A stretch of DNA of 64,000 nt from Sphaerimonospora mesophila NBRC 14179 = JCM 3151 (GTDB lineage Bacteria; Actinomycetota; Actinomycetes; Streptosporangiales; Streptosporangiaceae). Below the pieces are notes generated by a model, which was not told the DNA's origin, did not search any database, and saw only the letters and a program-made list of their open reading frames with translations. The stretch is taken from NCBI GenBank assembly GCA_001552515.1, contig BCRI01000014.1:16355-80354 (forward strand), in the 5' to 3' direction. Made by a program: the position numbers and the translations under genes. Positions 8,147 to 16,296 of this stretch are shown piece after piece; position 1 is the stretch's first letter; each line of letters starts with the position of its first letter.

Positions 8147-8673
8147 CGAGGGCGCTCGGCGAGGGATTTGATGCCTTGCAGTGTGTTCTCCATGCCCGCG
8201 CGCAGGTCGGCGAGCCGCCACCGGATGATGGCCTCCTCCTGGTCCGGGTTTCCGGCTATCGCCAGGGTGAGCCCGGAAGGCGCCGGACCGATCCGCGTTC
8301 CGTGGACCAGGCGCGTGCCACCGGCCGCGGGTTCGAGGACGAATCGCCAGGTGGCCACCGGGGTTCGCGGGTCGGGCGCTGCCGCACCGAACCGGCCATC
8401 GGGGTCGACCACGGCCCAGGCGAACACACGCGGCGCGTCCAGCTCGACCACGTACGACATGGTCCGCCACTCGCCCAGCATGTCATTGCGGTTGTGCCCC
8501 TCGAAGCGGGCGTTCACCTCCGGATGGTCGACGCCGTCCAGCCATCGCACGCGTCGTAGCTCGGGGCTGAACCGGGCGGGCAGTTCGATGTCCGTCACCA
8601 ACTCCCACACCCGCGCCGGGTCGGCCTCGATGTGCGTCTCGCACTCCACGCTCGGGCCATCCGTATGACGCAC
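8143..8673 (-). CDS. SRPBCC / polyketide-cyclase-like protein
   Basis: This 176-residue START-like fold protein has the N-terminal VECETHIEADPARVWELVTDIELPA signature of the family (strand, then the ADPARVWELV helix) and the Arg/Trp-rich middle strands. Such proteins bind hydrophobic ligands; this one has no assigned ligand. It starts at a GTG at 8673 preceded by GAGGGGAGA. It is convergent with the Lrp gene and the two stop codons overlap by three bases. Confidence 0.8.
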   Translation of the reverse strand: MRHTDGPSVECETHIEADPARVWELVTDIELPARFSPELRRVRWLDGVDHPEVNARFEGHNRNDMLGEWRTMSYVVELDAPRVFAWAVVDPDGRFGAAAPDPRTPVATWRFVLEPAAGGTRLVHGTRIGPAPSGLTLAIAGNPDQEEAIIRWRLADLRAGMENTLQGIKSLAERPR

Positions 8674-8767
8674 TACCCCATCTCCCCTCAGCCTGACCGA
8701 TTCGGGTCACCTCCTGAAAATACGCAGCCGGGTCTTCCCCGCGTCGGGCGGGGCGTGCGGTCGTGGA

Positions 8768-9475
8768 TCAGCGTCCCGCGTCGAAGGGTGCGGGCATGCG
8801 GCCCTCGGTGAGCAGTGTCGTTATGGAACGGCGCAGGGATTCGGCGTCGTTCAGGTGGGGGAACGGCTCGTCCACGGGTGGGTCCACGCCCAGGAAGGCG
8901 CACAGCGGCCCCCATCCCTGACGGACGTCGAACACGAGGAGACGCTCCGGCGGCAGGCTCTTCCTGACGGTGGCGATGTGCCGGTGATAGGCGGCGATGG
9001 CCTGGCGCTCGTCCGGCGCACCCTCACCGAAGTGCCACTCCACCCCGAAAACGGACTGGCCGATCTTGTGCAGCAGTGGGCGCATCCGCTCCATGGCGGC
9101 GAGGACCCGGTGCGAGGCGTCGTGCGCGTGCTCCTGGAAGGTCCGACCGGGTCCGTTCGCCATCAGTGCGTGGAAGCTCGCGTACCAGCCGGCCGGATCG
9201 CGAACGGTGAGAACGACCTTCGCCTCGGGATAGGTCTCCGCGAGCTCCCGCCAGAAATAGCTGGCCGGCCAGTCCACGCATGATTGGTAGCCCTCGAACG
9301 TCCGCTCCCAGTCCATCGGGGAGCCAGAGCCGGCGGGCAGCCAGTGCTCGGCGTACTCGGGGTGTGCCATGACCTCGAACATGTGGTAGCAGGGGCCGAA
9401 GCCCAGTCGCTCCAGGGCGGCCTTCGTCGAGGTCGTTCCGGTGCGCGGGAGCCCCGCGCCGATGACCTTTATCAT
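8768..9475 (-). CDS. Sulfotransferase-family protein
   Basis: This 235-residue protein begins with the PAPS-binding P-loop-like motif GLPRTGTTS (about residues 8-16). It also has the 3'-phosphate-binding segment VVLTVRDPAGWYASFHAL of the Sulfotransfer_4-type family. The acceptor substrate is unknown. A run of about 60 bp at most separates it from the SRPBCC gene start upstream of 8673, so co-transcription with that gene is possible. The Shine-Dalgarno sequence is weak. Confidence 0.85.
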   Translation of the reverse strand: MIKVIGAGLPRTGTTSTKAALERLGFGPCYHMFEVMAHPEYAEHWLPAGSGSPMDWERTFEGYQSCVDWPASYFWRELAETYPEAKVVLTVRDPAGWYASFHALMANGPGRTFQEHAHDASHRVLAAMERMRPLLHKIGQSVFGVEWHFGEGAPDERQAIAAYHRHIATVRKSLPPERLLVFDVRQGWGPLCAFLGVDPPVDEPFPHLNDAESLRRSITTLLTEGRMPAPFDAGR

Positions 9476-9686
9476 CTTCAGCCACTTTCCGTCGCGGCAG
9501 TCGGCCGACCACCTTCATGTCGGTCGACCGTTGTGCCTGCCTGTTCCCGGCGGGCTGTAGCACTAATTGCCGCATTTTCGGAGAAAATGGCCAAGGCTTC
9601 GTGAATTCTCCGCGTGATCGAAGAAGAAGATCAGCGCGGGGCGGGCGCGCCGGCGGCCTGTCGGCGGGGACGCGCGAATCTCCGAC

Positions 9687-10139
9687 CTACGCCACGCAGA
9701 ACTCGTTGCCCTCCGGGTCCCGCATGATCCACCAGTGCCCGGCCGCCCCCTTGTTCACCTCGCCCACGCGGGTCGCGCCCAGGTCTTCCAGCCGGGTCAC
9801 CAGCTTGTCGAGGCCACCGGGCTCGCCGTGGACGTCGATGTGCAGGCGATTCTTGCCGGACTTTCCCTCGGGCACATCCTGGAAGAGCAGCCGCCGCCCG
9901 TGGCCGACGCCGCTGACCTCGTCGTACGGATCCTCCGGATGCCGGATCGCGGCGTAGCCGCGGAAGATCTTGCGGCCGCGGTGATCGATGATCGCCTCTT
10001 CGTCGATGTGACCGGCGGCCAGCAGCCGCTCGATGAGCGCGCTCGGATCTTCCACCTCGTAGTCCAACGCCGCGGCCCAGAAGTCCGCGAGGGCGCACGC
10101 GTTCGCGCTGTCGATGACCAGTTTCCAACCCAGTGTCAT
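9687..10139 (-). CDS. VOC (glyoxalase/bleomycin-resistance fold) protein
   Basis: This 150-residue protein shows the paired beta-alpha-beta-beta-beta pattern of the vicinal oxygen chelate fold. It starts LGWKLVIDSANACALADFW and ends HWWIMRDPEGNEFCVA, the usual C-terminal signature. His in RLHIDVHG and Glu in GNEFCV are candidate metal ligands. Such proteins include dioxygenases, isomerases and resistance proteins; no substrate can be assigned. About 210 bp without a gene separate it from the sulfotransferase gene. Confidence 0.85.
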   Translation of the reverse strand: MTLGWKLVIDSANACALADFWAAALDYEVEDPSALIERLLAAGHIDEEAIIDHRGRKIFRGYAAIRHPEDPYDEVSGVGHGRRLLFQDVPEGKSGKNRLHIDVHGEPGGLDKLVTRLEDLGATRVGEVNKGAAGHWWIMRDPEGNEFCVA

Positions 10140-10233
10140 GTAACCAGTTTTAGTGGTTACACGAGGCAGACGGCAGCCGAAGGGCTGATGTCGTGCTCCC
10201 GCACCGGCGGGTGACCGTTACCCGACCGATGTT

Positions 10234-10926
10234 CTACGACTCGGGGGACGTCGTGGGGGAGAGGTGGGCGATGCACAGGCCGGGCTCGACGAACGGGTCG
10301 AGGCGTTCGGCCTTCACCGGCGCGCCCAGCTCGGCCAGCAGACCCTGTATGAGCCCGAGGTGGATCGAGCACACCACCTCTTGATGCTCCTCGGCGGTCT
10401 CCCGGAACGGGCAGTGGTGCAGCAGCACCTTCCGACCGTCGTCGGTGGGCTCAGGGGCGAAGCCGATGTCGTCGAGCATGCGCACCAGTTGCCGGGTGGC
10501 GCTGTCGGCGTCGAGCCGCCGGAACGGCGGCGGCCGGTCCGCGAGGTAGCGGCCCCAGGCACGTCCGGCACGCAGGGCGGCCTGGGCGGGCTGGGGCGTC
10601 TCCGCCGCCAGTGAACCGGCGAGGATCTCGGCGAGCAGCCGGTAGCTGCGCCTCCCGGTGTGGGCGCTGCCGGGGCGGGCGGTGTACAGGATGCGCGGAC
10701 GGCCCGGTTGCTCGCGGTCTTCGACGTTCCGTTCGGCGAGGCCCCCCTCGACCAGGGCGTCCAGGTGGAAGCGGGCCGTGTTGGCATGGAGGCGCACGCG
10801 CTTGGCGACCTCGCCGGCGGACAGCGGCCTGGCGGCCTCCTGTAGCGCGGCGAGCACGTGGGAGCGGCTCTCATTCAGCGCCGGCACCCCTCCGGGGTCG
10901 GGGCGAGTCACCTTGCGAGCGTCCAT
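10234..10926 (-). CDS. ArsR/SufR-like winged-helix regulator with Cys cluster (paralogue)
   Basis: This 230-residue protein is homologous to the regulator at 2509-3561. It has a winged helix at about 20-95 (EVAKRVRLHANTARFHLDAL) and the same C-x13-C-x31-C arrangement (HHCPF, VVCSIHLG, GLCIAHL), but no His-rich tail. Fe-S or metal sensing is inferred from the SufR-type layout. A -10 element TAAAAT ends 6 nt before the ATG, so this mRNA is also probably leaderless. Divergent OsmC and nearby DUF2249 and FdxA genes suggest a redox/NO regulon shared with the left end of the window. Confidence 0.85.
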   Translation of the reverse strand: MDARKVTRPDPGGVPALNESRSHVLAALQEAARPLSAGEVAKRVRLHANTARFHLDALVEGGLAERNVEDREQPGRPRILYTARPGSAHTGRRSYRLLAEILAGSLAAETPQPAQAALRAGRAWGRYLADRPPPFRRLDADSATRQLVRMLDDIGFAPEPTDDGRKVLLHHCPFRETAEEHQEVVCSIHLGLIQGLLAELGAPVKAERLDPFVEPGLCIAHLSPTTSPES

Positions 10927-10932
10927 CCGGCC

Positions 10933-10938
10933 ATTTTA
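10933..10938 (-). promoter_or_regulatory. -10 element of the paralogous regulator, leaderless start
   Basis: TAAAAT on the minus strand is followed by GGCCGG and then the ATG at 10926. There is no room for a Shine-Dalgarno sequence, so transcription should begin at or next to the start codon. Confidence 0.6.
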
Positions 10939-11010
10939 CACAAGTTATTGGTGGAAACCAGATGATCGCGAACGCCGTTTCGGAGCGAAGATCTGCGCGC
11001 TGACTGATCG

Positions 11011-11039
11011 TTGAGTTTACATGATTACTACTGTAAAAA
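11011..11039 (+). promoter_or_regulatory. Promoter with palindromic operator upstream of the OsmC gene
   Basis: A -35 TTGAGT (11011-11016), a 17-bp spacer and a -10 TAAAAA (11034-11039) are interlocked with a perfect inverted repeat TTTACA-N10-TGTAAA (11016-11037). GTTGA and TCAAC further out (11010 and 11042) extend the symmetry imperfectly. The placement over the promoter fits a repressor site, perhaps for the divergent Cys-cluster regulator. Confidence 0.6.
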
Positions 11040-11149
11040 TGTCAACGACAGGACAGAAGTGACCGGTGCCGACCGCCTTCTCGACGTCCGGCACCACGCG
11101 GGCGTGGGCGTCGTCCGGTTCGTTCGGGAAACGGCACATGGAGGCAGGA

Positions 11150-11590
11150 ATGGCGATAGCGGAGCGTACGGCAGAGACCACCTGGGAGGGCTCGCTGGCC
11201 CGTGGTCGCGGGAAGGTGGACGGAGCGAGCGGGGCCATCGAGCTGCCCGTGACGTGGGCGTCCCGTACGGAGAGTCCGGACGGGCTGACGAGCCCGGAGG
11301 AGTTGGCCGCCTCGGCGCACTCCTCCTGCTTCGCCATGGCGCTCGCACTCAAGCTGGGCGAGCAGAAGGCGGTGCCCGAGCGGCTCACCGTGGCCGCCAC
11401 CGTGACCCTCGACGAGGTGGACGGCGTGCCCACCATCGTGTCCTCGGCACTCAAGGTGCGCGGGCGGGTGCCGGACCTCGACGCCGACGGCTTCAGCAAG
11501 GCGGTGGACGAGGCGGCGGGGCTGTGCCCGGTGTCCCGGCTGTTCGCCGGAGCGAAGATCACCGTCGAGGCGGAGCTCGAATCGGAATGA
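11150..11590 (+). CDS. OsmC-family peroxiredoxin-like protein
   Basis: This 146-residue protein has the OsmC/Ohr fold with the two redox cysteines in SSCFAMAL and GLCPVSRL. OsmC-type enzymes reduce organic hydroperoxides with these cysteines. The TTWEGSLARGRGKVDG N-terminus and spacing fit the OsmC branch better than Ohr. The start is the ATG at 11150, preceded by GGAGGCAGG. It lies downstream of the palindromic promoter at 11011 and divergent from the Cys-cluster regulator, so redox control is likely. Confidence 0.9.
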   Translation: MAIAERTAETTWEGSLARGRGKVDGASGAIELPVTWASRTESPDGLTSPEELAASAHSSCFAMALALKLGEQKAVPERLTVAATVTLDEVDGVPTIVSSALKVRGRVPDLDADGFSKAVDEAAGLCPVSRLFAGAKITVEAELESE

Positions 11591-11619
11591 TCTTCCCCTG
11601 GTCATCGTGATCAGGGCCG

Positions 11620-11672
11620 AGAGGCCGGCGAGCATCGGTCACGCCATCCGTGACCGATGCTCGCCGGCCTCT
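11620..11672. terminator. Very strong bidirectional terminator hairpin
   Basis: Arms of 24 bp (11620-11643 and 11649-11672) are perfectly complementary around a 5-nt loop (CCATC), between the convergent OsmC and DUF2249 genes. No long U-tract follows, as is common in GC-rich actinomycetes. Confidence 0.85.
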
Positions 11673-11694
11673 TCACTCCGCGCGGGAGCCCGCC

Positions 11695-11952
11695 TCAGCC
11701 GGCGGCGCCGCTCGCGTTCGCGGTGCGGCCGATCCGCACCCGCCAGGTCTCGGGCCCCTGCTCGAGGTAGTCCCAGCTGAACTGCCCGGTGTGCTCTGCG
11801 GCGAACTGGTAGTAGAGCGGCTTGGGGTCGTGGTCGTTGACGAGCACGAAGCCCTCTCCCGCGCCCAGTGCGGTGTAGGTCTCGAAGATGAGCTCGTGGC
11901 GGCGGGCGGGGGCCTCGCTGCGCACGTCGAGTTCGCGGTCCTCGGTTGCCAT
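11695..11952 (-). CDS. Stand-alone DUF2249 domain protein
   Basis: This 85-residue protein is nearly all DUF2249 domain. The core FVLVNDHDPKPLYYQFAAEH is close to the C-terminal domain of the hemerythrin fusion at 3670-4494, so the two are relatives. DUF2249 proteins often sit beside nitrite/NO metabolism genes, but the biochemical role is unknown. It starts at the ATG at 11952 with an AGGAGA upstream. It is divergent from fdxA across a 158-bp AT-rich promoter region. Confidence 0.88.
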   Translation of the reverse strand: MATEDRELDVRSEAPARRHELIFETYTALGAGEGFVLVNDHDPKPLYYQFAAEHTGQFSWDYLEQGPETWRVRIGRTANASGAAG

Positions 11953-12044
11953 GGTGGTCGGTCTCCTCTGGATGGTCGATCAGGTCGTCGTCCGGCCGCT
12001 TTACGCCTCGTCCCGACCTGAACGTCGATATTCACCAATCAGGT

Positions 12045-12073
12045 TTGTTTATACGAGCACGCTAGTGCAAAAT
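12045..12073 (+). promoter_or_regulatory. Probable fdxA promoter
   Basis: A -35-like TTGTTT (12045-12050) and a -10-like CAAAAT (12068-12073) are separated by 17 bp. The spacer contains GCAC-GCTA-GTGC, a small palindrome that could bind a regulator. The spot is the most AT-rich stretch between the divergent DUF2249 and ferredoxin genes. Confidence 0.5.
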
Positions 12074-12110
12074 AGCATGCGGGACAACGACCCGACCGAG
12101 GAGGCCTGCC

Positions 12111-12455
12111 GTGACATACGTGATCGGCGAACCGTGCATCGACGTGATGGATCGCGCCTGTGTCGAGGAGTGCCCCGTCGACTGCATCTACGAGGGGGAG
12201 CGCTCCCTGTACATCCATCCGGAGGAGTGCGTCGACTGCGGGGCGTGCGAGCCGGTGTGCCCGGTGGAGGCCATCTACTACGAGGACGACCTGCCCACGG
12301 CCTATCAGCCGTACGCGCAGGACAACGCGCGGTTCTTCACCGAAACGCTGCCCGGCCGCGACGCGCCGCTGGGCTCGCCCGGCGGTGCGACCAAGCTCGG
12401 CGCGGTCGGCGTCGACACCGCGCTGGTCGCCTCCCACCCCAAGCCGGAGGAGTGA
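12111..12455 (+). CDS. fdxA: 7Fe ferredoxin (3Fe-4S / 4Fe-4S)
   Basis: This 114-residue FdxA-type ferredoxin is a small cytoplasmic electron carrier. Cysteines C9, C17, C21 and C25 plus the second set C40-x2-C43-x2-C46-x3-C50P give the usual pattern for one 3Fe-4S and one 4Fe-4S cluster. The long C-terminal tail (about 60-114) is typical of the actinobacterial type. It starts with GTG at 12111 behind GAGGAGG. FdxA genes respond to hypoxia or NO in relatives such as mycobacteria (established there), which suits the surrounding module. Confidence 0.95.
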   Translation: MTYVIGEPCIDVMDRACVEECPVDCIYEGERSLYIHPEECVDCGACEPVCPVEAIYYEDDLPTAYQPYAQDNARFFTETLPGRDAPLGSPGGATKLGAVGVDTALVASHPKPEE

Positions 12456-12502
12456 GCCGTTCGGCGGAGCCCATGCCGTACCAGCGTGTCGGCATGGGGC
12501 GA

Positions 12503-12545
12503 CCGGCGATCATGCCCTCAGGCCGAAGGGCGGCATGATCGCCGG
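12503..12545. terminator. Hairpin downstream of fdxA
   Basis: Inverted repeat with 14-bp arms (CCGGCGATCATGCC at 12503-12516, complement at 12532-12545) about 50 bp after the fdxA stop. It is a likely terminator. Confidence 0.65.
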
Positions 12546-12649
12546 ACTCGTGCGGATCACGGACACCGCGGAGTGGCACGCGGCCCTGGCGGAGGAGCGC
12601 GGCGTCGGCGCGACCGTAAAAGGGTTGTCTCCGCAGGCATGATGGCATC

Positions 12650-13255
12650 ATGGGCAAAACCTATGAGCGGATAGCCGGTCGGCTGCGTGACTTCATCGAG
12701 GCGCAACCGATCTTCTTCACGGCGACCGCCCCCCTCGCGGACACCGGCAGGGTCAATCTGTCGCCCAAGGGTCTCGTTGGATGCCTCGCGGTCATCGACG
12801 ACCTCACGGTGGCCTATCTCGACTTCGCCGGCAGCAACGCCGAGACCATCGCCCATCTCCGCGAGAACGGCCGGATCACGCTCATGTGGTGCGCCTTCGA
12901 GGGGCCGCCGAACATCGTGCGCGTTCATGGGCGGGGCGAACCGGTCTTCCGAGACGACCCTCGATGGGCGGAGCTGCTGGCTCACTTCCCCGACATCGAC
13001 TCCAGCCTGCACGGCCTGCGGGCGATCATCGTCGTACATGCCGAGCTCATCCGCGACACGTGCGGCTATGCGGTTCCTTTCATGACGTACGACGGGGACC
13101 GGGATCTGCACGGCAAGCGCTTCGCGCGTGAGGACGACGAGTCGTTGAGCGCGTACTTCGAGAAGAAGGAGCACGTCGCGACCAGCCTCGACGGACTGCC
13201 CGGCCTTCCCTTGCCGTTGCCCCCGACGTCGAGGGCGCCGAAGGCAGGTCGATGA
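12650..13255 (+). CDS. Pyridoxamine 5'-phosphate oxidase-fold protein
   Basis: This 201-residue protein has a split-barrel FMN-binding fold of the PPOX family (PIFFTATAPLADTGRVNLSPKG near the N-terminus and ENGRITLMWCAFEGPP in the middle). Members bind FMN, F420 or heme; the cofactor and substrate are not evident here. The ATG at 12650 is chosen; no strong Shine-Dalgarno sequence is visible. It stands alone between the fdxA terminator and lsr2. Confidence 0.85.
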   Translation: MGKTYERIAGRLRDFIEAQPIFFTATAPLADTGRVNLSPKGLVGCLAVIDDLTVAYLDFAGSNAETIAHLRENGRITLMWCAFEGPPNIVRVHGRGEPVFRDDPRWAELLAHFPDIDSSLHGLRAIIVVHAELIRDTCGYAVPFMTYDGDRDLHGKRFAREDDESLSAYFEKKEHVATSLDGLPGLPLPLPPTSRAPKAGR

Positions 13256-13329
13256 CCGGCTTCTGTCGGCGGACACGAGTAGGATGCCACGGTCCAAGCA
13301 GGCGATGATCTACCTGGAAAGGGCTGCAC

Positions 13330-13737
13330 GTGGCGCAGAAGGTGATACTGGTCGACGATCTCGACCTCTCTGAGGGCGATGATGTGGCGAGGCGGGAGTT
13401 CCCGCTGCTGAACCGGACCTTCGCCATCGACCTGTCCGACGCCAACCATCAGCGGCTGAACGAGGCTCTCGCGTTCCTCGACCGGATTTTGGAGAACTCC
13501 CGCGAGGTGAGGCAGGCCTCGCGGTCGAAGAAGGCCGCCGACACCTCCCCCCGTTTGCGCGGCTACACGCTCACCGATGTCCGCGAGTGGGCCCGTGAAC
13601 AGGAGGTGGAGGTCCCGGCTCGGGGGAAGGTGCCCGACGAGGTCATCGAGCGGTTCATCGCGGCCCACCCCGACGCGGCAGCCGATGATCCCCAGCCGGA
13701 GGCGGAGCCCGCAGCGGACGACGCAGCGGGCGCCTGA
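13330..13737 (+). CDS. lsr2: Lsr2-family nucleoid-associated protein
   Basis: This 135-residue H-NS-like protein bridges AT-rich DNA and silences foreign genes. The N-terminal dimerisation domain begins MAQKVILVDDLD. The C-terminal DNA-binding domain has LTDVREWAREQ and ends PARGKVPDEVIERF; the usual R-G-R AT-hook-like loop reads R-G-K here. An acidic Ala/Asp/Pro tail follows. It starts at a GTG at 13330. Actinomycetes often carry two Lsr2 copies, and the divergent N-terminus suggests this is not the main housekeeping one (inference). Confidence 0.9.
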   Translation: MAQKVILVDDLDLSEGDDVARREFPLLNRTFAIDLSDANHQRLNEALAFLDRILENSREVRQASRSKKAADTSPRLRGYTLTDVREWAREQEVEVPARGKVPDEVIERFIAAHPDAAADDPQPEAEPAADDAAGA

Positions 13738-13999
13738 AGCCCGGGCGGCTCGCCGAGATGACATAGGTCCGAAACGCACCTTCGCGGAGCACCGTCGAGG
13801 CTCACCGCGAGGAAGGTCCGTGCCGCACGGACATCACCAGAGGCTCGTGTCATGGGCCGGTCCTTCCGGGCCGCCGTTCAGACGTCGGGGCTCGCGGCAT
13901 CAGCGGTGGCAGAGGCGAAGCCGTGGACGACCACAGAATGTCGGTCGGGTGCGCAATGATCGGCCAGCGTAGATCAAGTGCGTCGCCTCAAGGAGTGCC

Positions 14000-14956
14000 A
14001 TGACCACCGCAGGATGGTCCGGCGTCGGCTGGCAGGACTGGTCCGATCTGAAGTTGATCCGCTCCCGGCTCGACGCGGGAGCGGATCCCAACTCGGGCGT
14101 CTTCTATCCCGGTCCGCCGCTGCATTCGGCGGCCGAGTACGGCTCACCCGCCGTGATCAGGGAACTCGTCGGCCGAGTCGACGACGTCGACGCGGAATAT
14201 CAGGGCCGCACCGCTCTGTGGGCGGCCGTCTTCGCCAACCGCCCCGACAACGCCAGGGCCCTGGTCGCGGCGGGAGCGCGGCCGTGGCGGCAGATGATGG
14301 CCGGGTGGTCGCCCGGGCGGCTCAGCCTGGCGACTCCCACCCCCGACCTGTTCGACGTCCCTGATGGCGAGAGCGGTCTGTCCGCCGCCGAGGCCGCTGC
14401 CGTGGCGGAGGCCAGGCGTCTGATCGCGGCACTGGGCGATTTCGACTATGACGGACTGGGGTTGGCCTGTGTGGCCGGCATCGGCTCCGAGGAGGCGATT
14501 CATCGGCTCGAAGCCGTTCCGGTGGCTGACGAGGAACTCGAAGAGATGATGGAAGACGTCTTCGAGAATTTCGACGAGGCACTGGCCGTCGTCGGGGTCA
14601 CGGACGTGTCCGGCGGATGCGTCGTCACCCAGCCCTGGGGCTACACCCCGTCCACTCCCGGCGTCACGAAGATCCTGTCGCGGGGCACCGTCTGCTATGG
14701 GCTGTACGCCAATCCCAAGAGCGGCAACCAGGGGAGCGTGACCCGCGACGGCGTCAACGAGGCATGGGACACCCACCCCGGCGGCGGCGACCCGTCTTCC
14801 GACGATCCGGCCGAAGAGATCCTCGCCACCTACCTCTACCAGGGGAAGGCGATCGCCTACTGCTGCGCGGGCGCGGGGCTGCGGCTGACCGACGATGGGG
14901 CGATCACGGATGCCGACACCTGGGTGAGGCTCCCCGATCGGGACTACTGGAGCTGA
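14000..14956 (+). CDS. Ankyrin-repeat protein with DUF6891-like C-terminal domain
   Basis: This 318-residue protein has two or three ankyrin repeats at about 15-100 (LDAGADPNSG, PPLHSAAEYGSPAVIRELV, GRTALWAAVFANRPDNARALVAAGA). They are followed by a roughly 200-residue domain (GGCVVTQPWGY ... CYGLYANPKSGNQGSV) of the type seen in uncharacterised actinomycete proteins. The role is unknown; ankyrin repeats suggest protein binding. AAGGAGTGCC precedes the ATG. The 262 bp between lsr2 and this gene hold nothing recognisable. Confidence 0.75.
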   Translation: MTTAGWSGVGWQDWSDLKLIRSRLDAGADPNSGVFYPGPPLHSAAEYGSPAVIRELVGRVDDVDAEYQGRTALWAAVFANRPDNARALVAAGARPWRQMMAGWSPGRLSLATPTPDLFDVPDGESGLSAAEAAAVAEARRLIAALGDFDYDGLGLACVAGIGSEEAIHRLEAVPVADEELEEMMEDVFENFDEALAVVGVTDVSGGCVVTQPWGYTPSTPGVTKILSRGTVCYGLYANPKSGNQGSVTRDGVNEAWDTHPGGGDPSSDDPAEEILATYLYQGKAIAYCCAGAGLRLTDDGAITDADTWVRLPDRDYWS

Positions 14957-14958
14957 TC

Positions 14959-15003
14959 GGACGGCGCGGACAGTGCCCGTCGGGGAGATCCGCCGCGCCG
15001 TCC
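14959..15003. terminator. Hairpin between the ankyrin and P450 genes
   Basis: Inverted repeat with 11-bp arms (GGACGGCGCGG at 14959-14969, complement at 14993-15003) between convergent genes. Confidence 0.65.
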
Positions 15004-15030
15004 CAGGTCAGGTGTCACAAGTCAGACGCG

Positions 15031-16278
15031 TCAGGCGAGGGTGACGGTGACGGGCAGCTCCTTAATGCCGTTGACGAAGTTGGAGCGGACCCGCCGCACG
15101 TCTCCGGCGAGCCTGATGTCGGCCAGGCGCGGCAGCAGCTCCTCGAACATGATGCGGATCTCCAGCCGGGCCAGCGCGTTGCCGAGGCAGAAGTGCGGGC
15201 TGCCCTTGCCGAAGGTGATGTGGTCGTTGTTCTTGCGGGTGACGTCGAACGTGTAGGGGTCGGGGATGGCCCGCTCGTCCCGGTTGCCCGAGGCGAACCA
15301 CATCACGACCTTGTCCCCTTCCGAGATCCGCTGTCCGTGGATCTCCACGTCGCGGGTCGCCGTACGGCGGAAGTGGTAGACGGGGGAGGCCCAGCGCAGG
15401 AACTCCTCCACCGCACCCGCTATGAGTGCGGGCTCGTCGCGCAGCTTCGCCAGCTGCTCGGGATGGTCGATGAGCGCGCGCATGCTGTGGGTGATCGCGT
15501 GCCGGGTGGTCTCGTTGCCGGCGACCACGAGAAGCAGGAAGTAGTTGTCGAAGTCGCGGTCGCTCAGCGGCACGCCGTCAGCGGGGGTCTGGTTGACGAG
15601 CCGGCTCACCAGGTCGGTGCCGTCGCCGCCGCGACGCCGACGGGCGAGCTCCCGGCCGTACTCGAAGACCTCCAGCGAGGCGGGGCTGCGGAAGGGCAGG
15701 TCGCGATATCTCTCGCTCTCCTCGCTGTGCAGCAGCACGTCGGCGTAGTCGGGGTCGGTGTTGCCGATGATCCGGTTGCCCCAGTCGATCAGCTGCTGGG
15801 TGTCGCCGGCGGGGACGTCGAGCATCCGGGCCAGCACGTTGATCGGGAAGTCGGCCGAGACCTCCTTCACGAAGTCGAACGTGCCCTTGGCCAGCGCGGC
15901 GTCCAGCGTACGCGCGGTCAGCCCGCGCAGGAACACCTCATAACCGGCGACGGCCCTGGGGGTGAAGTCCCGCTGCAGGAGGCGGCGCAGCGAGGTGTGC
16001 CGGGGCCCGTCGGTCTCCAGGAGAGAGCGCCGGATCTCGGCCTGCCGGTCGTCCACCTCCTCCAGGTTCACGAACTTCGTCGAGGTGAAGGTCGCGACGT
16101 CGCGGTCGGCCCTGACGATGTCGGCGTGCCGGGTGAGCGACCAGAAGCCGCTGCCGTGCTCGCCCTCGTCCTGCCAGTGGACCGGCGCCTCGTCCCGCAG
16201 CACGTCGAACATACGCCAGGGGGTCTCGCCGTCGAGGAAGTTGTTGAGATCGGCCAGGTCGACGTCTTCCGGGCGCAT
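15031..16278 (-). CDS. Cytochrome P450
   Basis: This 415-residue soluble bacterial P450 has the I-helix oxygen-activation motif AGNETT (253-258), the K-helix E292-F-L-R295, and the heme-binding loop FGKGSPHFCLG with Cys364 as thiolate ligand. It is the second gene of a minus-strand operon behind the glutamine-synthetase-like gene (18-bp gap). A ferredoxin and reductase suited to feed it lie in the partner operon (28372-29804). The pairing of P450, GS-like gene, 3Fe-4S ferredoxin and reductase recalls the mor/pip clusters for cyclic amine breakdown in mycobacteria (from memory). I infer oxidation of an amine or its gamma-glutamyl conjugate. Confidence 0.93.
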   Translation of the reverse strand: MRPEDVDLADLNNFLDGETPWRMFDVLRDEAPVHWQDEGEHGSGFWSLTRHADIVRADRDVATFTSTKFVNLEEVDDRQAEIRRSLLETDGPRHTSLRRLLQRDFTPRAVAGYEVFLRGLTARTLDAALAKGTFDFVKEVSADFPINVLARMLDVPAGDTQQLIDWGNRIIGNTDPDYADVLLHSEESERYRDLPFRSPASLEVFEYGRELARRRRGGDGTDLVSRLVNQTPADGVPLSDRDFDNYFLLLVVAGNETTRHAITHSMRALIDHPEQLAKLRDEPALIAGAVEEFLRWASPVYHFRRTATRDVEIHGQRISEGDKVVMWFASGNRDERAIPDPYTFDVTRKNNDHITFGKGSPHFCLGNALARLEIRIMFEELLPRLADIRLAGDVRRVRSNFVNGIKELPVTVTLA

Positions 16279-16296
16279 CCGTACTCCTTAGAACAA

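Noticed and set aside
12045..12073. FNR/Crp-type site at the fdxA promoter
   Set aside because: The TTGAT-N4-ATCAA or TGTGA-N6-TCACA patterns are not present; only a short GCAC/GTGC palindrome is seen.
12536..12642. 35-residue open frame after fdxA
   Set aside because: It starts inside the terminator arm, has no ribosome site and no recognisable similarity.
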